Assembly: GCF_004138285.1 (NCBI RefSeq)
Contig: NZ_SCFN01000004.1
Location: 186,001-250,000 of the forward strand
Reading direction: 5' to 3'
DNA from: Gottfriedia acidiceleris
GTDB lineage: Bacteria; Bacillota; Bacilli; Bacillales; Bacillaceae_G
DNA: 64,000 nucleotides
Shown here: piece after piece, positions 1-8,974 of the stretch
Layout: the number at the start of each line of letters is the position of its first letter
Numbering within the stretch: position 1 is the first letter of the stretch
The notes under the pieces: model-generated
What the model was told of the DNA's origin: nothing
Seen by the model: the letters and a program-made list of their open reading frames with translations, nothing else
The model's database searches: none
Translations under genes and position numbers: made by a program

Positions 1-88
1 ACCACTGTTTTCTAAAAATATATTCTAAAACCTGTTATAATTATGTTAACTTAAGTTCCATATACATATATAAGGAGAGAAATTTCAC

Positions 89-289
89 ATGAGAGTTAAA
101 TGCATGATTTGTGATAAAAGCGAATCTATTAGCGATGAATCACCTATTGCAAAAAAATTAAGAAATCGTCCTATCCATACATATACATGCTCTGAATGTT
201 ACGATCGAATTAAAATAAAAACAGAACAAAGAATTGCAACTGGAAATTTCCGTTTCTTAAAACCGGTAAAGGACAATGACGAGTGGTAA
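89..289 (+). CDS. ylaI: YlaI family small zinc-ribbon-like protein
   Basis: A 66-residue protein with two CxxC pairs (CMIC near residue 6 and CSEC near residue 35) that look like one zinc knuckle, plus the conserved stretch KLRNRPIHTY. This matches what I recall of B. subtilis YlaI (DUF2197), whose function is unknown. The ATG is preceded by AGGAGAG at good spacing. A hairpin with a T-run follows the stop. In B. subtilis ylaI follows ylaH on the same strand; here it points away from the ylaH-typA block, so the locus has been rearranged. The family is recognised from memory. Confidence 0.85.
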   Translation: MRVKCMICDKSESISDESPIAKKLRNRPIHTYTCSECYDRIKIKTEQRIATGNFRFLKPVKDNDEW

Positions 290-296
290 AGAAATT

Positions 297-322
297 GAAG
301 TCAATTTGGCTTCTTTTTTTTT
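297..322 (+). terminator. Terminator of ylaI
   Basis: Short hairpin (GAAGTC, loop AATTT, GGCTTC) followed by a run of nine T residues, just after the ylaI stop codon. Confidence 0.7.
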
Positions 323-466
323 GGAGATAAAAGGGAGTTAACACTCAAAAATTCCATTGGAAACATGGAATACGAGCAGCCCGTAGTGGAAAAAAACATT
401 ACTTCACTTCCTAATATAGTGTAAAATTTGGAAATAAGTCGACAAGCTCATTTTTTCAAAACAATT

Positions 467-495
467 AAAAAACCTAGATTAATTTCTAGGTTTTT
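467..495 (-). terminator. Bidirectional terminator ending the leftward unit
   Basis: Perfect arms AAAAACCTAGA and TCTAGGTTTTT with a short loop. The T-run on the minus strand fits termination of the ylaH-side unit, and the hairpin overlaps the stop codon of the gene at 494-766. Confidence 0.7.
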
Positions 496-766
496 AATAC
501 TTCTCTGGATTAACTTTTACTTGATCTAAAAAGCAATCAATCATTTCAATTGGGAAGCGCGTAGTACGCTCTTTTTCTGCTTGTGTAAATGTAATTAAAT
601 AAAAATCTTCCATTTTTTCTATTTTTACGTTAGATACTTGATGATCCTCTTTTAAAATCGAATCAAACATCTCATACGTCTCTTTAGCAGCTTCATCCGA
701 AGGTCTACCTTCATATATTACTTTTATCGTTAACCAATTATATAAAGCGTCCTGAACAGATTTCAT
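494..766 (-). CDS. Conserved hypothetical protein downstream of ylaH
   Basis: A 90-residue acidic cytosolic protein with no signal peptide or membrane segment. I do not recognise a domain. It lies 30 bases downstream of ylaH on the same strand and ends inside a terminator, so the two are probably co-transcribed. The upstream Shine-Dalgarno (GAGAG) is weak but the ATG is the only sensible start. It occupies the position between ylaH and ylaI, which are direct neighbours in B. subtilis. Function unknown. Confidence 0.7.
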   Translation of the reverse strand: MKSVQDALYNWLTIKVIYEGRPSDEAAKETYEMFDSILKEDHQVSNVKIEKMEDFYLITFTQAEKERTTRFPIEMIDCFLDQVKVNPEKY

Positions 767-796
767 CTAAATACCAACTCTCTATAAAGTGTTACG

Positions 797-1120
797 TTAT
801 GTAGTAGCATTATTCTTTTTTGATTGATGTAAACGAATCTTATATACACCTAACACGAAAACACTTGCAAGTAATGCTTCCACGATTGGTATCCTTAAAG
901 CTAAGAAAGTAAGGAAACTACATCCGATCATAAGTAAAACATAAATGATTAAACTTTTAAGAATGCTCAATTTTTTTGCGAAACCTAAATGATATACCAC
1001 AATACATAGTACAACAATTAAACCATATAATATCCACATTGAAAGATGAACATCATGAGTTATATTTATTAACTGTGTTATAACAAATTCAAATCCCTTT
1101 GGAGCTTTTTCCAAATCCAT
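797..1120 (-). CDS. ylaH: YlaH-like membrane protein
   Basis: A 107-residue protein with about three hydrophobic helices (residues 27-45, 50-70 and 72-92) and a short basic C-terminus (KIRLHQSKK). The start has AGGGGGAT directly upstream. Its place just downstream of typA on the same strand, together with its size and topology, identify it as YlaH, an uncharacterised integral membrane protein of Bacillus. No catalytic motif is visible. Confidence 0.75.
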   Translation of the reverse strand: MDLEKAPKGFEFVITQLINITHDVHLSMWILYGLIVVLCIVVYHLGFAKKLSILKSLIIYVLLMIGCSFLTFLALRIPIVEALLASVFVLGVYKIRLHQSKKNNATT

Positions 1121-1202
1121 ATCCCCCTAATAAAACTAAATACTTCTATTCGTTTTTAGATCGACTAAAATATTAATTTTTTGTACTTTTTCTACAAAAA
1201 TG

Positions 1203-1227
1203 AAACCGACTATTTTCTAGTCGGTTT
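1203..1227 (-). terminator. Hairpin after typA
   Basis: Perfect 10-bp stem AAACCGACTA/TAGTCGGTTT with a 5-base loop between typA and ylaH. The T-run on the minus strand is interrupted (TTTCATTTTT), so some read-through into ylaH is plausible. Confidence 0.6.
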
Positions 1228-1257
1228 TATTATATCATAATTATTTTTAAAATTTAA

Positions 1258-3102
1258 TTAGTCTTGTTCAGCGAATTTTTTCTTTTTCGCTGCACGCTCG
1301 CGCTCATTTTTATCAAGAAGCTTTTTACGTAAACGAATTGATGTTGGCGTAACTTCACAGTACTCATCATCATTTAAGTATTCTAAAGATTCTTCAAGCG
1401 TCATAATACGTGGTTTTTTCATTGTTGTTGTTTGGTCTTTATTCGCTGAACGGATGTTAGTAGCGTGTTTAACTTTAACAACGTTTACTGATAAATCATT
1501 ATCACGGTTGTGTTCACCAACAATCATACCATCATATACATCTGTTCCTGGCTCAAGGAAAATTACACCACGGTCTTCTAGACCCATAATTCCGTATGTT
1601 GAAGCTTTACCAGTTTCCATTGATACTAATACACCTTGACGACGTCCACCAACTTGACCTTGAATAGCTGGTTGGTAGCTATCGAATGAATGGTTAATAA
1701 TTCCATAACCACGAGTTAAAGTTAAGAACTCTGTAGTATAACCAATTAATCCACGAGCTGGTACCATAAATGTTAAGCGGACTTGACCGTTACCATTATT
1801 TACCATATCTCTCATTTCACCTTTACGTGCACCCATTGACTCCATGATTGAACCTGTATATTCTTCAGGTACATCGATTTGAACATGCTCAACTGGCTCA
1901 CATCTTACACCGTCAATTTCACGAATGATAACTTCAGGTTTAGAAACTTGAAGCTCGTATCCTTCACGACGCATATTTTCAATTAAAATTGATAAGTGAA
2001 GTTCTCCACGTCCACTTACGATCCAAACGTCAGGAGAATCTGTATTTTCTACACGTAAACTTACGTCTGTTTGAAGTTCTTGTAATAATCTTTCTTCGAT
2101 TTTACGAGAAGTTACAAATTTACCTTCACGACCAGCAAATGGTGAGTTGTTTACTAAGAAAGTCATTTGTAGAGTTGGCTCATCAATACGTAAAATTGGA
2201 AGAGCTTCTTGGTGTTCAGCAGGACATACTGTTTCACCTACGTTGATATCTTCCATACCAGATACTGCTACTAAGTCTCCAGCTTTTGCTTCTTGGATTT
2301 CAATACGTTTTAATCCGATAAAACCAAACATTTTCGTAATACGGAATTGTTTAACAGATCCATCAAGCTTCATTAATGCTACTGATTGACCAACGTTCAT
2401 TGTACCGCGGAAAATACGACCGATACCGATACGACCAACATAGTCATTGTAGTCTAATAATGTAACTTGGAATTGTAATGGCTCTTCGCTATTATCGATT
2501 GGAGCTGGAATATGCTCAATAATTGTATCGAATAATGCATTCATATTTGGTTCTTGTTTAGAAGGATCAGATTCTAAGCTAGAAGTACCATTGATTGCTG
2601 ATGCAAATACTACTGGGAATTCTAATTGATCTTCATCTGCTCCTAATTCAATAAATAAATCGATTACTTCGTCTACAACTTCATCAGGACGAGCAAAGTC
2701 ACGGTCGATTTTGTTTACAACTACGATTGGCGTTAAATGTTGTTCTAATGCTTTCTTAAGAACGAAACGAGTTTGTGGCATACAACCTTCATATGCATCT
2801 ACAACTAAAAGTACACCATCAACCATTTTCATGATACGTTCTACTTCTCCACCAAAATCAGCGTGTCCAGGAGTATCCATGATGTTAATACGTTTACCTT
2901 CATATTGGATTGCTGTATTTTTAGCTAAAATTGTAATTCCACGTTCACGTTCTATATCATTAGAGTCCATTGCACGTTCATTAACGTTTTCGTTTGAACG
3001 GAATGTACCTGATTGTTTTAATAACTCATCAACTAACGTTGTTTTCCCATGGTCAACGTGCGCAATAATTGCTATATTGCGTAAATCTTCTCTTTTTTTC
3101 AA
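1258..3102 (-). CDS. typA: Translational GTPase TypA/BipA
   Basis: A ribosome-binding translational GTPase of the EF-G superfamily, involved in stress and low-temperature growth and in ribosome assembly. G-domain motifs are visible: HVDHGKTT (G1), the DTPGHADFGGEVERI region (G3) and NKIDR (G4), followed by EF-Tu-like domain 2, domains III/V and the TypA C-terminal domain with RGLIGYTTEF. I place the start at the TTG at 3102, which has AGGAGTG nine bases upstream and gives 614 residues beginning MKKREDLRNIAI; the longer frame from 3132 has no ribosome site. The divergent neighbour is ylaF. In B. subtilis ylaF, typA and ylaH run in one direction; here ylaF is flipped. Confidence 0.95.
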   Translation of the reverse strand: MKKREDLRNIAIIAHVDHGKTTLVDELLKQSGTFRSNENVNERAMDSNDIERERGITILAKNTAIQYEGKRINIMDTPGHADFGGEVERIMKMVDGVLLVVDAYEGCMPQTRFVLKKALEQHLTPIVVVNKIDRDFARPDEVVDEVIDLFIELGADEDQLEFPVVFASAINGTSSLESDPSKQEPNMNALFDTIIEHIPAPIDNSEEPLQFQVTLLDYNDYVGRIGIGRIFRGTMNVGQSVALMKLDGSVKQFRITKMFGFIGLKRIEIQEAKAGDLVAVSGMEDINVGETVCPAEHQEALPILRIDEPTLQMTFLVNNSPFAGREGKFVTSRKIEERLLQELQTDVSLRVENTDSPDVWIVSGRGELHLSILIENMRREGYELQVSKPEVIIREIDGVRCEPVEHVQIDVPEEYTGSIMESMGARKGEMRDMVNNGNGQVRLTFMVPARGLIGYTTEFLTLTRGYGIINHSFDSYQPAIQGQVGGRRQGVLVSMETGKASTYGIMGLEDRGVIFLEPGTDVYDGMIVGEHNRDNDLSVNVVKVKHATNIRSANKDQTTTMKKPRIMTLEESLEYLNDDEYCEVTPTSIRLRKKLLDKNERERAAKKKKFAEQD

Positions 3103-3305
3103 AATATATTCACTCCTAAAATGTCTACACATCTATTTTCATTATTAACTAAAACATTATAGCACATGCACACGGAAATATATCAAGAAAATGTTTAATC
3201 AAAAATATAAATTATTAATAAATATTAAGTAAAGATTTACTTTTTTCAAATTTACATCCGATTCGACAAAGAGTAAAATAAGAATTATGAACAGGAGGAT
3301 TCACC

Positions 3306-3491
3306 ATGTCTAGCATAAAATTTAGACTTTTCTGTGTAGCACTTTTATCCGTAATCTTCTTAATTCTAGTTGGTATAATGCTAGCAGAACTAAGTACTAT
3401 TGGCGCTGTCATTTCACTAATTATTTCAATATCATTAGTTGGTTATGGTTTCTCATTACGTGCTAAATTAAAAAGAGAAGGCAAGTTTTAA
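3306..3491 (+). CDS. ylaF: YlaF family (DUF5325) small membrane protein
   Basis: A 61-residue protein with two hydrophobic helices (about 9-29 and 32-49) and a basic tail ending LKREGKF. Size, topology and position next to typA fit YlaF of B. subtilis; function unknown. The ATG has CAGGAGGATTC upstream, a near-perfect ribosome site. The last codons form the left arm of its own terminator. Confidence 0.75.
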   Translation: MSSIKFRLFCVALLSVIFLILVGIMLAELSTIGAVISLIISISLVGYGFSLRAKLKREGKF

Positions 3492-3510
3492 ACCTGTCTT
3501 CTCTTTTTTT
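3472..3510 (+). terminator. Terminator of ylaF, overlapping its stop
   Basis: Arms AAAGAGAAG and CTTCTCTTT followed by a T-run; the left arm lies in the last ylaF codons. Confidence 0.75.
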
Positions 3511-3530
3511 GAACACTGTCTACACACTAA

Positions 3531-3570
3531 AAAAAGAAGGCAAGTTATAAACCAAACTTACCTTCTTTTT
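3531..3570 (-). terminator. Terminator of yktC
   Basis: Arms AAAAGAAGG-AAGTT and AACTT-CCTTCTTTT flank a short loop just after the yktC stop. The left arm plus loop repeats the sequence at the end of ylaF 60 bases away. Confidence 0.75.
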
Positions 3571-3571
3571 A

Positions 3572-4375
3572 CTATTTTTGTAAAAATTCGATATAATCAG
3601 TGAGTAATTCGTTATGAATCGATGCGTTACTTACTAGCACTGAGCTTTTTTTAAGAATTGAAAGGCTTTCATTTTTGAGAGTAGTACATATTCCGCCTAG
3701 TTCTTCAACAATAATTTTACCCGCAGCAAAATCCCAAGGTGATAATCTTGGGGTGATATATGCATCAATCCTTCCCATTGCCACATAGACCATTTCCATC
3801 GCTGCAGATCCATATGATCTACTTCCTCTAACTCTTCGAACAAGCTTACTTAATTTTTCATGGTTTAAATAACGATTTTTAGTTAACCAAATAGCATTCA
3901 CAGCTACAATAGCCTCTTCTAGTACTACATTTTTCAAAGGTGTTAATTCGTGATCATTTAAATATGCTCCTTCACCTTTTTTAGCAAAATATAGTTCATT
4001 ATGTATTACATCCATTATAAATCCCATTTTACCGATTCCATTTTCATAAATACCTAAAGAAATCATAAAATTACGTTTTTGGTGAACAAAATTCATCGTT
4101 CCATCGATTGGATCAAGAATCCATACAACTCCATTTACTTGATCCAATTCATCGCCTTTACCCTCTTCACCTAGTAAGTAATGATTTGGAAATTTCTTTT
4201 TTATTTTTTCGTAAAAGAATTTTTCAATTTCTTCATCTTTATTTGTTACTAAATCATTTTCGTTTGATTTAGTATTGATTGTTATGGAGTCGTATAAAGA
4301 GCTTTTAATATTTTCAGCTGCCTCTTGAAGCAAATTCCTCGCGAATTGTTCAATTTCTTTCCAGTCTACATTCAT
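3572..4375 (-). CDS. yktC: Inositol monophosphatase family protein
   Basis: A 267-residue member of the inositol monophosphatase (IMPase/SuhB/FIG) family, Mg-dependent sugar- or inositol-phosphate phosphatases. Diagnostic motifs: GEEGKG (metal-binding Glu), the WILDPIDGTMNFVH signature near residue 85, and the C-terminal SPWDFAAGKIIVEELGG signature. The start chosen is the ATG at 4375, with GGAG nine bases upstream; a longer TTG frame adds only five residues and has no site. The order ykzI-yktC matches B. subtilis. The physiological substrate cannot be read from sequence. Confidence 0.9.
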   Translation of the reverse strand: MNVDWKEIEQFARNLLQEAAENIKSSLYDSITINTKSNENDLVTNKDEEIEKFFYEKIKKKFPNHYLLGEEGKGDELDQVNGVVWILDPIDGTMNFVHQKRNFMISLGIYENGIGKMGFIMDVIHNELYFAKKGEGAYLNDHELTPLKNVVLEEAIVAVNAIWLTKNRYLNHEKLSKLVRRVRGSRSYGSAAMEMVYVAMGRIDAYITPRLSPWDFAAGKIIVEELGGICTTLKNESLSILKKSSVLVSNASIHNELLTDYIEFLQK

Positions 4376-4549
4376 AATTAAACACTCCAAACTCTACGTG
4401 CTAAAACTATATTATTATTGTCCTGTTTATCAGTTTACCAATTTTAACCTAAAAAAACCTAATGAAATGATTTTTATTTAATGATGAGGAACTATTTTGG
4501 AGGGTGGGCATACGATAGACCATTGGGCTTAAGCGGAAGATGAGCACAC

Positions 4550-4576
4550 AGAAAAACGAACCTATTTAAAGGTTCG
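4550..4576 (-). terminator. Terminator of ykzI
   Basis: Stem CGAACC/GGTTCG with loop TATTTAAA, followed on the minus strand by TTTTTC. Confidence 0.65.
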
Positions 4577-4589
4577 GTAAATAAACTCG

Positions 4590-4781
4590 CTAAGCTTCTA
4601 GACGAATTAATTCTAATCTTAATAATTCTAATTTCTTCTTAGACTCAATCATTGCTTCATTATCATTGACTGTCATAGCATCGAATAGTGTAGCTAGTTC
4701 GTAATCTAATTCTAATCTAAGTACAGGAATTCTCTTTTCTGCATCAGTTCTTTTTAACGCATTAATCACTTGTCTCATCAT
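4590..4781 (-). CDS. ykzI: YkzI-like small acidic protein
   Basis: A 63-residue, highly charged, probably all-helical protein (MMRQVINALKRTDAEKR...). Start at the first of two adjacent ATG codons with GGAGG four to seven bases upstream. Position between yktB and yktC and length agree with B. subtilis YkzI, which has no known function. The name rests mainly on synteny. Confidence 0.7.
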   Translation of the reverse strand: MMRQVINALKRTDAEKRIPVLRLELDYELATLFDAMTVNDNEAMIESKKKLELLRLELIRLEA

Positions 4782-4973
4782 TATCCCTCCATAGAATATA
4801 AGTTGGCAAAACAAATTGTAAAAGTTAATTAACAAAATTTTCTGATTTTTATCTTGCTACTAATATATGTTATTTAAGCTTATAATGTAACTATTTTATG
4901 AAGAAACATATTACCCATTTGTTTTGGACAAACATGGTATACTAATTAGATAATGTAACTAGGGGGTTCGAAA

Positions 4974-5603
4974 ATGACTCAAACTTTTTTTAAAGAAAGT
5001 GATTTTGAAATATTTACAACTGACTCAACATTAGAAACTAGAATGAGTGCTATACAAAATGAAATCCAACCAAAATTTAAAGAAATTGAAGAAGAAATAT
5101 TACCATTTTTAAATGTACAAACTGATCAAAACTTTTTTGGCCATATTGCTAAGCATGCTCGTCGTACTGTGAATGCTCCAAAAGATACTTGGATTGCTTT
5201 TGCAACAAATAATCGTGGATACAAGATGCTTCCTCATTTCCAATTTGGACTGTGGGGTACTCACCTGTTTGTTTACTTTGGAATTATTTATGAAAGTCCA
5301 AATAAGCAATCGATTGCCATTAATTTTGAAAAGAATAAAAATAAACTTTACAAAATGATTCCGAAAGATTTTGTTGTATCTTACGATCATATGAAGCCTG
5401 ATGTGCTACAAAAAAGTAAAATGAATAAAGATGAATTCATTAAAGGTATCCAAAGATTTCATGATGTAAAAAAAGCAGAATACCTATGTGGAATTACGAT
5501 ACCAAAAGATGAAGCAATTACACTTACAAAGGAAGAACTAATCCAACGTATTATAGAAACATATAATACTTTAATTCCTTTATACAAAATAAGTATAAAC
5601 TGA
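4974..5603 (+). CDS. yktB: UPF0637 family protein YktB
   Basis: A 209-residue cytosolic protein beginning TFFKESDFEIF, the characteristic opening of the UPF0637 (YktB) family of Firmicutes, with the later GLWGTHLFVYFGIIYE core. The biochemical role is unknown. AGGGGG precedes the ATG by seven bases. Its neighbours ykzI and yktA are the same as in B. subtilis, although here they read on the opposite strand. Confidence 0.85.
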   Translation: MTQTFFKESDFEIFTTDSTLETRMSAIQNEIQPKFKEIEEEILPFLNVQTDQNFFGHIAKHARRTVNAPKDTWIAFATNNRGYKMLPHFQFGLWGTHLFVYFGIIYESPNKQSIAINFEKNKNKLYKMIPKDFVVSYDHMKPDVLQKSKMNKDEFIKGIQRFHDVKKAEYLCGITIPKDEAITLTKEELIQRIIETYNTLIPLYKISIN

Positions 5604-5723
5604 ATTAATATAAGTGTTGTTTAATTATACATATGTCAAAAACAAAAGTCTATGCCCATTCTTTACACATTTTTCGACAGGACGAAATATGATATTGATT
5701 TACTTAGACAATTCATACATATG

Positions 5724-5772
5724 AAAAGCCCATTGAAGGTAGCTAATGTTCCTTTTATGGGCTTCTATTTTT
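5724..5772 (+). terminator. Bidirectional terminator between yktB and yktA
   Basis: Arms AAAAGCCCAT and ATGGGCTTCT with extra AAGG/CCTT pairing inside, then ATTTTTT. It serves the convergent yktB and yktA. Confidence 0.75.
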
Positions 5773-5824
5773 TACTTAAGATTTTTTCTTACTATTTAAT
5801 TCTTAGCTATCAACTTATTTAATA

Positions 5825-6094
5825 TTACATTTTAATTTTATCACCAGGAGCACCATTTTTAGCTTTTTGCATGACTCTGTATGCAGAATAGCCTGATAAC
5901 TCCTCTAACTCATTACATAATTTTTTTTCTTCTGCAATACTAGGTACAATTGATTTAAACTGTTTGTATGTAGCCATTAATACTTCACGATCTATTCCCT
6001 TTTCATACGCTTTTTCTACTGATGTGTAGAACTGTATTACCTCAATTGTCTCATCAGTTGTCCAATCATATGAAATTGGGTATTGGTAATCCAT
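5825..6094 (-). CDS. yktA: UPF0223 family protein YktA
   Basis: An 89-residue protein starting MDYQYPISYDWTTDE, typical of the UPF0223 (YktA) family: a small helical protein with conserved YPI and DWTT/E motifs, function unknown. AGGAGTGA lies six bases before the ATG. Convergent with yktB and divergent from speA, keeping the B. subtilis speA-yktA-yktB neighbourhood. Confidence 0.85.
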   Translation of the reverse strand: MDYQYPISYDWTTDETIEVIQFYTSVEKAYEKGIDREVLMATYKQFKSIVPSIAEEKKLCNELEELSGYSAYRVMQKAKNGAPGDKIKM

Positions 6095-6370
6095 TTACTT
6101 CACTCCTACTATTTTCTAATTAATTCCATTTTAACACATTTTTTAAATTCCATTCTTATTTTAAAAATTGATATAATTTCATTCAGATGAATAAAATTTC
6201 ATAAGTTTATAATATTTTTCTATACAGAAAATTCATAGAATGATATAATCTTTTTGTTTTTCAAATGAAGGTAAGACAGTTTATAACTTAATGAGAGTAA
6301 ACAGTTGAATTGTTTACAAACATATCACTTCCGAAAAACACTATTATTCATTAAATGGGGTGTATGTTAA

Positions 6371-7822
6371 ATGAAACAAATTGAAACGCCGTTATTTTCT
6401 TCTTTATTAGAACATGCAAAGAAGAACCCAATTCAATTCCATATTCCAGGGCATAAAAAAGGAAATGGAATGGATCCAACATTTAGAGAGTTTATTGGTG
6501 ATAATGCATTATCAATCGATTTAATCAACATTGCTCCTTTAGATGATCTACATCATCCAAAAGGTAAAATAAAACAAGCACAAGATTTAGCAGCAAAAGC
6601 ATTTGGTGCAGACCACACATTCTTTTCAGTTCAAGGTACAAGTGGAGCAATCATGACAATGGTAATGAGTGTTTGTGGACCTGGCGATAAAATTATCGTT
6701 CCAAGAAATGTTCATAAATCTGTTTTATCTGCAATCATTTTCTCAGGCGCTACACCAATTTTTGTTCATCCTGAAATTGATAGTGAATTAGGTATTTCAC
6801 ACGGTATTACGACAAATGCAGTGAAAGAAGCCATTTTAAATAATCCCGATGCAAAAGCAGTATTAGTCATTAATCCTACATACTTTGGATTTGTAGCAGA
6901 TTTAAAAAGCATTGTTGAATTAGCACATTCACATGGAATAGCCGTATTAGTTGATGAAGCGCATGGTGTACATATTCATTTCCATAACGAATTACCGATC
7001 TCTGCAATGCAAGCAGGGGCTGACATGGCTGCTACGAGCGTACATAAGCTTGGTGGCTCTATGACTCAAAGTTCCATTTTAAATGTAAGAGAAGGCATTG
7101 TGAATGTCCACAGAGTACAATCTGTACTAAGTATGCTAACAACTACTTCAACATCCTATTTATTGCTTGCTTCACTAGATGTTGCGAGAAAGAGATTAGC
7201 AACTGTTGGTGAAGAATTACTAACTAATACTATTAGACTAGCAAATAATGCACGAAATAAAATTAATTCAATCAATGGTCTATATTGCCCTGGTTATGAC
7301 TTAGTTGGTAAAGAGGCAACATTCAACTTTGATCCTACTAAAATATTAATCAGCGTAAAAAAACTGGGTATAACCGGCCATGACGTTGAAGTTTGGCTAA
7401 GAGAGCGATTTAATATTGAAGTTGAAATGTCAGATTTATATAATGTTCTTTGCATTTTAACACCGGGTGATAGTGAAGAAGACATTCAGCAGTTAATTCA
7501 TGCACTTGAGGTATTAGTAACTGAATTTGACATCTCAGAACGCAATACAAATTTAAACGTTGAGATCCCAACAATTCCAAATTTAGCAGTCTCTCCTAGG
7601 GATGCATTTTACTCTGAAACAGAATCTGTTCCACTTGAGGATTCTGTCGGTAGAATTATTGCTGAATTTGTAATGGTTTACCCACCTGGAATTCCAATCT
7701 TTTTACCTGGTGAAGAAATTACACTTGAAAATCTAGTTTATATTAAAAAGAATATTGAAGCGGGATTACCTGTTCAAGGTCCTGAAGATGAAGAATTATT
7801 AACGTTAAAAGTATTAAAATAA
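6371..7822 (+). CDS. speA: Arginine decarboxylase (Orn/Lys/Arg decarboxylase family)
   Basis: A 483-residue PLP enzyme of the fold-type I Orn/Lys/Arg decarboxylase family. By synteny it is the biosynthetic arginine decarboxylase that makes agmatine, the first step of polyamine synthesis in Bacillus. Seen: FHIPGHKKG near residue 24, FFSVQGTSGA, VDEAHGVH (PLP-binding Asp and His) and SVHKLGGSMTQSS, where K226 is the expected Schiff-base lysine. The C-terminal domain ends with PGIPIFLPGEEIT. Start ATG follows GGGGTG. It is next to SR1, which in B. subtilis controls arginine catabolism through ahrC, so the locus links sugar state and arginine use. Substrate choice among Arg/Lys/Orn is inferred from context. 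Confidence 0.88.
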   Translation: MKQIETPLFSSLLEHAKKNPIQFHIPGHKKGNGMDPTFREFIGDNALSIDLINIAPLDDLHHPKGKIKQAQDLAAKAFGADHTFFSVQGTSGAIMTMVMSVCGPGDKIIVPRNVHKSVLSAIIFSGATPIFVHPEIDSELGISHGITTNAVKEAILNNPDAKAVLVINPTYFGFVADLKSIVELAHSHGIAVLVDEAHGVHIHFHNELPISAMQAGADMAATSVHKLGGSMTQSSILNVREGIVNVHRVQSVLSMLTTTSTSYLLLASLDVARKRLATVGEELLTNTIRLANNARNKINSINGLYCPGYDLVGKEATFNFDPTKILISVKKLGITGHDVEVWLRERFNIEVEMSDLYNVLCILTPGDSEEDIQQLIHALEVLVTEFDISERNTNLNVEIPTIPNLAVSPRDAFYSETESVPLEDSVGRIIAEFVMVYPPGIPIFLPGEEITLENLVYIKKNIEAGLPVQGPEDEELLTLKVLK

Positions 7823-7840
7823 CTAAAGCTTTCATGAAGA

Positions 7841-7868
7841 AACTAGGAAATGAATCCTAGTTTTTTTG
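7841..7868 (+). terminator. Terminator of speA
   Basis: Perfect stem AACTAGGA/TCCTAGTT with loop AATGAA and a run of T residues. Confidence 0.85.
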
Positions 7869-7967
7869 TATTCTAAATCACATCTAAATTATATAGGCAT
7901 ATGATAGGTAAGGTAATTATATTGATTTCGCACGAAAAAATTGTTTTTATGTTAGGATGTGAACTAA

Positions 7968-8801
7968 TTGATAGTCGTGAATAATAAAATTGTTCATGCT
8001 TCATTAAAAAATAGCGAGGATTCAAATAATAAACTTTATCAAGAAATATTGTCTAATTTAACAAACAGTAAAAAGTCTCATATTTATAAATCGAACCGTG
8101 AATTATCTTTTGATTTGACAATTAGAACTCTCATACTTCAAGCCTCTAAAGATTTATTAACAAGCGGCATGCAATTTAGGGTTTTTAGAAGAGCATATTG
8201 TAATCCTATGTTTTGGATTCGTACACCAATGGGAGGATTTAGACTTAGGCCAGGCATAAGAACTTCAATGGGAATATATGATATTTTTCGCAACGGACAA
8301 TTTTACGCAACAGAATGTGCAACTGCAATCATAATGGTATTTTATAAAGCACTACTAGATCTTTACGGCTATGAAATTTTTGATCAAATATTCGATAATG
8401 GAATATACTTATACACTTGGAATTACGACCCTAAATTAGCTATTTTAACGGCTGAAGTTGATCGTCCAGCTCCTGGTGACGTTGTTTATATAAAAAATCC
8501 TCAAGTTGACCCAATGACCCCAGAATGGCAAGGAGAAAACACTGTTTCTATGGGAAGTAATTATTATTATGGTCATGGTATCGGAATACGTACATTACAA
8601 GAGATTATTTTCCATTTAAATATGCATAGATATCCTTTTGCGATGGTTTCTGCCTTTTTAACAAACTTAAATACTAGAATTGACTCGAACGAAATGGCTC
8701 AATATTTAAAGGATAATTCAAAATTAATTCCAGTAACAACAAGCGAAGCTTCATCCGACGTTATAACTGCAAGAATTGGAGATCAAACTCAAATTGCATA
8801 A
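7968..8801 (+). CDS. tgl: Protein-glutamine gamma-glutamyltransferase (spore transglutaminase)
   Basis: A 277-residue homologue of Bacillus Tgl, which cross-links spore coat proteins through epsilon-(gamma-glutamyl)lysine bonds. The nucleophilic cysteine lies in ATECATA at C117, one residue from the B. subtilis C116; nearby PMFWIRTPMGGFRLR is a family core. It is some 30 residues longer than B. subtilis Tgl at the C-terminus. The TTG start is supported by AGGATGTGA six bases upstream; a GTG three codons later is the alternative. In the mother cell it would be made late in sporulation, but I could not assign a sigma-K promoter with confidence. Confidence 0.92.
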   Translation: MIVVNNKIVHASLKNSEDSNNKLYQEILSNLTNSKKSHIYKSNRELSFDLTIRTLILQASKDLLTSGMQFRVFRRAYCNPMFWIRTPMGGFRLRPGIRTSMGIYDIFRNGQFYATECATAIIMVFYKALLDLYGYEIFDQIFDNGIYLYTWNYDPKLAILTAEVDRPAPGDVVYIKNPQVDPMTPEWQGENTVSMGSNYYYGHGIGIRTLQEIIFHLNMHRYPFAMVSAFLTNLNTRIDSNEMAQYLKDNSKLIPVTTSEASSDVITARIGDQTQIA

Positions 8802-8805
8802 AGAG

Positions 8806-8840
8806 AAAAGTGGGTGATTCTTAATTGAGTCTCCCTTTTT
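8806..8840 (+). terminator. Probable terminator of tgl
   Basis: Imperfect arms GGGTGATTC and GAGTCTCCC with loop TTAATT, then TTTTT. Confidence 0.5.
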
Positions 8841-8878
8841 GTGCGTTTTTAAAACTTCTTACTCTTAAAGAAAAACAT

Positions 8879-8911
8879 AAAAAACCACAAGGAAAAACGA
8901 TTCCCTTGTGG
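8879..8911 (-). terminator. Terminator of the SR1 RNA
   Basis: Perfect 8-bp stem CCACAAGG/CCTTGTGG with an 11-base loop and six T residues on the minus strand. It lies 64 bases downstream of the SR1P stop codon. Confidence 0.85.
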
Positions 8912-8974
8912 AATTTCTCATTTTATAGATGTCTATAGATTTTCTCTTAGACTTTATATATTAATTAATTATAA

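Noticed and set aside
4497-4550. Purine-rich G+C-richer patch between yktC and ykzI
   Set aside because: No reading frame, stem or known motif; too short to interpret.
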